Source: Ruminococcus sp. UBA1394 (GTDB lineage Bacteria > Bacillota > Clostridia > Oscillospirales > Ruminococcaceae). Taken from it: 64,000 nt of DNA. The notes under the pieces are model-generated. The model saw only the letters and a list, made by a program, of their open reading frames with translations, searched no databases and had not been told where the DNA came from. Made by a program: the position numbers and the translations under genes. The stretch spans positions 1-64,000 of the forward strand of contig DBQM01000015.1 of assembly GCA_002305725.1 (NCBI GenBank). Direction: 5' to 3'. This document shows, piece after piece, positions 60,473 through 64,000 of the stretch (its first letter is position 1; every line of letters begins with the position of its first letter).

Positions 60473-61231
60473 ATGACAAAAATTGTAATTAGCGGTGCAA
60501 ACGGAAAAATGGGAAAAAACGTTTACAGCTGCATTACTCAGCGTGATGACTGCGTTGTTTCAGCCGGTATTGATATCAACACAGACAAATATGCTGATTT
60601 TGAAATATACAAATCCGCAAAGGAACTGCCGGAAAAGCCGGACGTAATTATCGACTACTCTCACCCGTCATGCTTAGACAGTCTGCTTGAATACTGCCTT
60701 ACAACAGGCACTCCGGTCGTTTTAGCAACAACTGGTTACAGCGACGAACAGATAACACAGATAAAAAAAGCGGCAGAACAGATTCCGGTATTTTTCTCAT
60801 GGAATATGTCACTGGGTATCAATCTTCTTGTTCAGCTTGCCAAAAAGGCTACTGCTATCTTAGGTGACCAGTTTGACATTGAGATTATCGAAAAGCACCA
60901 CAATCAGAAAATTGACGCACCAAGCGGTACTGCGCTTATGATTGCAAACGCTATCAATGAAACACGCAGCAACGAAATGAAGTACGTCTACGACAGACAT
61001 TCAAGACGTCAGAAGCGTGAACCGGAGGAAATCGGAATACACGCTGTCAGAGGCGGAACAATTGTGGGCGTTCACGAGGTAATGTTCTGCGGAAACGACG
61101 AAACAATCACAATTTCACATTCTGCGGCATCAAAGGCGGTTTTTGCAGAGGGTTCTGTAAATGCGGCGGTGTTTATCAAGTCACAGCCGGCTGGGATTTA
61201 TGACATGGGGAATATTGTGGAGAGTAAGTAA
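60473..61231 (+). CDS. dapB: 4-hydroxy-tetrahydrodipicolinate reductase
   Basis: NAD(P)H-dependent reductase in the DAP/lysine pathway. 252 residues with VISGANGKMGKNV, IDYSHPSCLDSLLEYC, WNMSLGINLLVQL, and the active-site EKHHNQKIDAPSGTAL. Third gene of the riboswitch operon; supplies DAP for MurE. Confidence 0.96.
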   Translation: MTKIVISGANGKMGKNVYSCITQRDDCVVSAGIDINTDKYADFEIYKSAKELPEKPDVIIDYSHPSCLDSLLEYCLTTGTPVVLATTGYSDEQITQIKKAAEQIPVFFSWNMSLGINLLVQLAKKATAILGDQFDIEIIEKHHNQKIDAPSGTALMIANAINETRSNEMKYVYDRHSRRQKREPEEIGIHAVRGGTIVGVHEVMFCGNDETITISHSAASKAVFAEGSVNAAVFIKSQPAGIYDMGNIVESK

Positions 61232-61273
61232 AATATTCTGTTGATGATATAAATCAGAATTTTGGAGGTTAAT

Positions 61274-61561
61274 ATGTGGAAAAGCCTATATGTTGCAGGG
61301 GATATTGGCAGCGAAGGTGGAATCGTCTTTGCAGATGAAGAGTATAAAAATTCTTGTAGAATCACATTGGAAAAATGTGAAAAATATTATGCTATTACTT
61401 GTGGGATTTATGGTTCGATGATACATACTGTTTTTTCGGATTTTGAACATTATCAGAATCTTTATGATACAATGAAAATAGAATTACAAAATTTCATTGA
61501 TAAGGATACTACCAAAGATGAAGAACTTGATTTCTATAATTATTTCTGTAATAAATTCTGA
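61274..61561 (+). CDS. Small hypothetical protein
   Basis: 95 residues, soluble, acidic, rich in Tyr and Cys (WKSLYVAGDIGSEGGIVFAD at the start). No family recognised. A very good ribosome site (GGAGG, five bases before the ATG) supports translation. The DNA is more A/T-rich than dapB, and a strong terminator follows directly, so it is the last gene of the dap operon or a separate small unit. It could be an immunity-like or regulatory protein, but nothing shows this. Confidence 0.65.
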   Translation: MWKSLYVAGDIGSEGGIVFADEEYKNSCRITLEKCEKYYAITCGIYGSMIHTVFSDFEHYQNLYDTMKIELQNFIDKDTTKDEELDFYNYFCNKF

Positions 61562-61581
61562 TTTATAAAAGCACTTTAAAC

Positions 61582-61619
61582 GCTGTATTTCAACAAAAAA
61601 GCTTGAAATACAGCATTTT
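61582..61619 (+). terminator. Terminator after the small hypothetical gene
   Basis: GCTGTATTTCAA and TTGAAATACAGC form a perfect 12-bp stem with a 9-base loop, followed by ATTTTTAT. Confidence 0.9.
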
Positions 61620-61662
61620 TATACCCATTTCCCCATTTTAGCACTACTTTTGTAAAATTTAT

Positions 61663-61722
61663 TTTACGCAAATTTTACATTTCATCTCTTTTGGATTTTA
61701 CATTCATGCCTTAAAATATAAA
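61663..61722 (+). promoter_or_regulatory. PhoP-box-like repeats and promoter of the pst operon
   Basis: TTTACG (61663), TTTACA (61674) and TTTACA (61697) recur at about one and two helical turns (11 and 23 bp), as do the TTAACA-like repeats bound by PhoP in Bacillus. A TAAAATATAAA -10 region follows without a good -35, as expected of an activated promoter. A CCGCCT/AGGCGG hairpin lies just before the pstS ribosome site. Confidence 0.6.
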
Positions 61723-61791
61723 ACGTAATCAAAAAGGTTATAATTATTTTTGGCATACCGCCTGCCGCAAAGGCGGAAAAGGAGAATAATC

Positions 61792-62664
61792 ATGAAAAAG
61801 AAGACTTTAGCTTTAATTATGGCAGCAGCAATCACAGGCACACTGGCAGTTGGCTGCGGCTCTGACTCATTCAGTGCAAAGGAAGATATCACAATCGTTT
61901 CAAGAGAGGACGGTTCAGGTACAAGAGGAGCATTCGTTGAGCTTTTCGGAATTGAGGAAAAGGACGAAAACGGTGAAAAAATCGACAGAACAACAACAGA
62001 CGCACAGATTACAAACAACACATCAGTTATGATGACAACTGTTTCCGGCGATATGTACGCTATCGGCTATATCTCACTGGGTTCTCTTAACGATACAGTA
62101 AAGGCAGTAAAGATTGACGGCGTTGAACCGACAGTTGACAACGTAAAGAACGACAGCTACAAAATTGCACGTCCTTTCAACATTGCTTACAAGGAGGACT
62201 CACTCAGCGACGTTTCAAAGGACTTCATTGACTACATCATGAGCAGCGAGGGTCAGCAGATTGTAACCGACAACGGCTATATCAACATTGACGGTGCACA
62301 GCCTTATGCAGGTACAAAGCCAGCCGGAAAAATCGTTGTTGCTGGTTCATCTTCTGTATCACCTGTAATGGAAAAGCTTGCAGAGGCTTATATGAAAGTC
62401 AACACAGACGCTGACATTGAAATGCAGACAAGCGATTCCACAACAGGTATGACTTCAGCAGCAGACGGTGTTTGCGATATCGGTATGGCATCAAGAGAGC
62501 TGAAAGACAGCGAGCTTGAATCCGGTCTTACTCCTCTGGTAATCGCAATGGACGGTATTGCAGTAATCGTAAACAACGATAACCCGACAGCTGATATTTC
62601 AAGCGAGGAAGTTAAGTCAATCTATGTCGGCGAAACAAAGACATGGGAAACTCTCGCTGAATAA
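61792..62664 (+). CDS. pstS: Circularly permuted phosphate-binding lipoprotein PstS
   Basis: Extracellular phosphate-binding lipoprotein of the Pst importer, 290 residues; lipobox LAVGC ends at Cys22. The two halves are in the opposite order to E. coli PstS. After the signal comes the segment normally in the second half (IVSREDGSGTRGAFVELFG at ~35-53, then YAIGYISLGSLND, IARPFN, FIDYIMSSEGQQIV). Then the normal first half follows (VVAGSSSVSPVMEKLAEAY at 182-200, STTGMTSA, CDIGMASRELKD, IAMDGIAVIVNNDNP, and finally IYVGETKTWETLAE). In E. coli PstS the last segment runs directly into the DGSGT region. Both halves are complete. The ATG at 61792 has AAGGAG seven bases upstream. Confidence 0.9.
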   Translation: MKKKTLALIMAAAITGTLAVGCGSDSFSAKEDITIVSREDGSGTRGAFVELFGIEEKDENGEKIDRTTTDAQITNNTSVMMTTVSGDMYAIGYISLGSLNDTVKAVKIDGVEPTVDNVKNDSYKIARPFNIAYKEDSLSDVSKDFIDYIMSSEGQQIVTDNGYINIDGAQPYAGTKPAGKIVVAGSSSVSPVMEKLAEAYMKVNTDADIEMQTSDSTTGMTSAADGVCDIGMASRELKDSELESGLTPLVIAMDGIAVIVNNDNPTADISSEEVKSIYVGETKTWETLAE

Positions 62665-62679
62665 GCCGGAGGGTTCTGT

Positions 62680-63516
62680 ATGAAAAAAAATATTCTCGAA
62701 AAAGTCATGAGCGGCGTGTTTCTTGCCGCCGCTTGTGTTTCGATTTTAGCAGTTGCTATGATATGCCTGTTTCTCTTTGCAAACGGCATTCCGGCAATAG
62801 GCAAGATCGGATTTCTGAAATTCCTCACCGGTGATGTATGGCGCCCGTCAAACGACATTTACGGCATTCTCCCCTTTATTCTGGGAAGTCTTTACGTTAC
62901 AGCCGGTGCGATTATCTTAGGCGTACCTATCGGAATTATGACAGCTGTTTTTATGGCACGTTTCTGCCCTAAAAAGCTGCACAGGATTTTAAAGCCTGCA
63001 ATTGACCTCCTTGCCGGAATCCCGTCAGTTGTTTACGGCTTCTTCGGACTGGTCATGATAGTTCCCATAACAGGCAGTTCAATCATAGCAGCGTCAATAA
63101 TACTTGCGATTATGATTCTGCCGTCTGTTATCAGCGTATCTGAATCGGCGCTGAGAGCAGTACCGGAAAGCTATTATGAGGGTGCGCTTGCACTTGGTGC
63201 GACACATGAGAGAAGTGTTTTTACAGTAATGCTGCCGGCGGCAAGCTCAGGCGTTTTCGCCGGAGTGGTGCTGGGTATCGGACGTGCGATTGGTGAAACA
63301 ATGGCTGTTATGATGGTTGCCGGAAACAATACTGGTATGCCTAAGAGCATTTTCAAGGGTGTCCGTACTCTTACCTCAAACATCGCCATTGAAATGGGCT
63401 ATGCCACAGACTTACACCGTGAGGCACTTATCGCAACAGGTGTTGTATTGTTCGTGTTTATCCTTATCATCAACTTTGCGTCATCAATGCTGAAAAGGAG
63501 GAGTAATCAGAAATGA
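62680..63516 (+). CDS. pstC: Phosphate ABC transporter permease PstC
   Basis: Integral membrane half of the phosphate importer. 278 residues, six membrane segments, with TGDVWRPSNDIYGILPFILG, and the permease loop (ESYYEGALALGATHERSV...MLPAA) that contacts the ATPase PstB. GGAGGG lies six bases before the ATG, 15 bp after pstS. Confidence 0.96.
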   Translation: MKKNILEKVMSGVFLAAACVSILAVAMICLFLFANGIPAIGKIGFLKFLTGDVWRPSNDIYGILPFILGSLYVTAGAIILGVPIGIMTAVFMARFCPKKLHRILKPAIDLLAGIPSVVYGFFGLVMIVPITGSSIIAASIILAIMILPSVISVSESALRAVPESYYEGALALGATHERSVFTVMLPAASSGVFAGVVLGIGRAIGETMAVMMVAGNNTGMPKSIFKGVRTLTSNIAIEMGYATDLHREALIATGVVLFVFILIINFASSMLKRRSNQK

Positions 63517-64000
63517 ATCCTATGAAAAAGGAAAGCTTGAAGGATAAGCTTTCGCATTATAAAAACTCCCCCGGTTCGCTGGTGCTTCTGATTTCAGTAT
63601 TGCTCTGCGCCGCCCTGACAGTTCTTACACTTGTTTTCATTGTTATCTACATACTGGTAAGAGGAATACCGAATCTGTCACTTTCCCTGTTCTCTCCAAC
63701 CTACAACTCAGAAAACGTATCAATGCTCCCAGCCATAATAAACACATTTATTATGACGCTTATATCACTGCTTATTGCAGTACCGCTTGGTATTTTTTCT
63801 GCAATATATCTTGTTGAGTACGCCAAAAGAGGAAACAAGCTTGTAGGAATAATCCGTATGACAACCGAAACTCTTTCGGGTATCCCGTCAATCGTTTACG
63901 GTCTTTTCGGATTTCTGTTCTTCCTTACAACTTTAAAGCTTGGTTATTCAATACTCTCAGGCGCTCTGACCCTTGCAATTATGATTTTACCGCTTGTAAT
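63513..64000 (+). CDS. pstA: Phosphate ABC transporter permease PstA, cut by the window end
   Basis: The first ~162 residues are present. ATG at 63513 overlaps the pstC stop by four bases (ATGA) behind AAGGAGGAG. A cytoplasmic start is followed by a membrane segment (LVLLISVLLCAALTVLTLVF) and a PstA-like outer loop (LSLSLFSPTYNSENVSMLPA). The permease core then begins (VEYAKRGNKLVGIIRMTTET, LSGIPSIVYGLFGF). The rest lies beyond position 64000. Confidence 0.93.
   Translation, partial: MNPMKKESLKDKLSHYKNSPGSLVLLISVLLCAALTVLTLVFIVIYILVRGIPNLSLSLFSPTYNSENVSMLPAIINTFIMTLISLLIAVPLGIFSAIYLVEYAKRGNKLVGIIRMTTETLSGIPSIVYGLFGFLFFLTTLKLGYSILSGALTLAIMILPLV

Noticed and set aside
61792..62664. pstS as a truncated or frameshifted gene
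   Set aside because: All expected conserved segments are present once each, in permuted order, in one uninterrupted frame with an intact lipobox.
1..64000. CRISPR array, prophage, insertion sequence, rRNA or tRNA genes
   Set aside because: No regularly spaced direct repeats, transposase, integrase, structural phage gene or conserved rRNA/tRNA sequence was seen on either strand.

Overview
The window looks like chromosome of a fibre-degrading, low-to-mid GC Firmicute close to Ruminococcus (inference). The evidence is a type I dockerin protein, a GH5 cellulase lipoprotein and a GH3 beta-glucosidase, a Gram-positive dcw cluster with a DAP-type MurE, TTG starts carried by strong GGAGG Shine-Dalgarno sites, and class-typical TTGAMA-17-TATAAT promoters. 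There is no rRNA, tRNA, CRISPR array, phage or insertion sequence. It is mostly housekeeping DNA with several small palindromic repeat elements.

Layout. 0-11 kb: a cytosolic sugar-binding-domain/GGDEF protein, a YfhO-type membrane protein, an AEC transporter and a degenerate ROK regulator, an NSS symporter, a soluble Fe-S chemoreceptor-like protein, and a GH5 cellulase. 11.4-14.7 kb: an ECF sigma factor overlapping a Thr-rich membrane anti-sigma factor, followed by a secreted dockerin protein; both transcription units are preceded by nearly the same promoter. 14.8-26.5 kb (minus strand): DAHP synthase, a class B PBP, GH3, a small hypothetical gene, dtd, sir2, a MPG-type DNA glycosylase, rqcH, rlmA, a trmK-nif3 fusion and a DUF1858 gene. 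26.6-27.3 kb: a two-zinc-ribbon protein behind a roughly 300-nt structured leader with its own strong promoter.

27.3-44.4 kb: an orphan fumarase beta subunit, divIVA-like, ftsZ, then the dcw cluster read leftward as mraZ-rsmH-ftsL-pbp(PASTA)-murE-murF-mraY-ftsW-murG-murA-ftsQ. 44.4-49 kb: the str operon rpsL-rpsG-fusA-tuf. 49-58 kb: a rarA operon with a nuclease-like gene, glyA, and a queA...tgt-mntP operon with three unfamiliar genes inserted. 58.1-61.2 kb (plus): a lysine riboswitch controlling asd-dapA-dapB, which supplies DAP to the cell-wall genes. 61.6-64 kb: a PhoP-box-like region and pstS-pstC-pstA (pstA runs off the window).

The most interesting items are: a pstS whose two halves are in circularly permuted order; the self-contained sigma/anti-sigma/dockerin regulon; the structured leader RNA before the zinc-ribbon gene; the TrmK-Nif3 fusion that keeps an internal ribosome-binding site; a chemoreceptor-like protein that appears to be the detached C-terminal part of a hydrogenase-type sensor; and four different palindromic elements, one of which supplies the stop codon of a DNA-repair gene.
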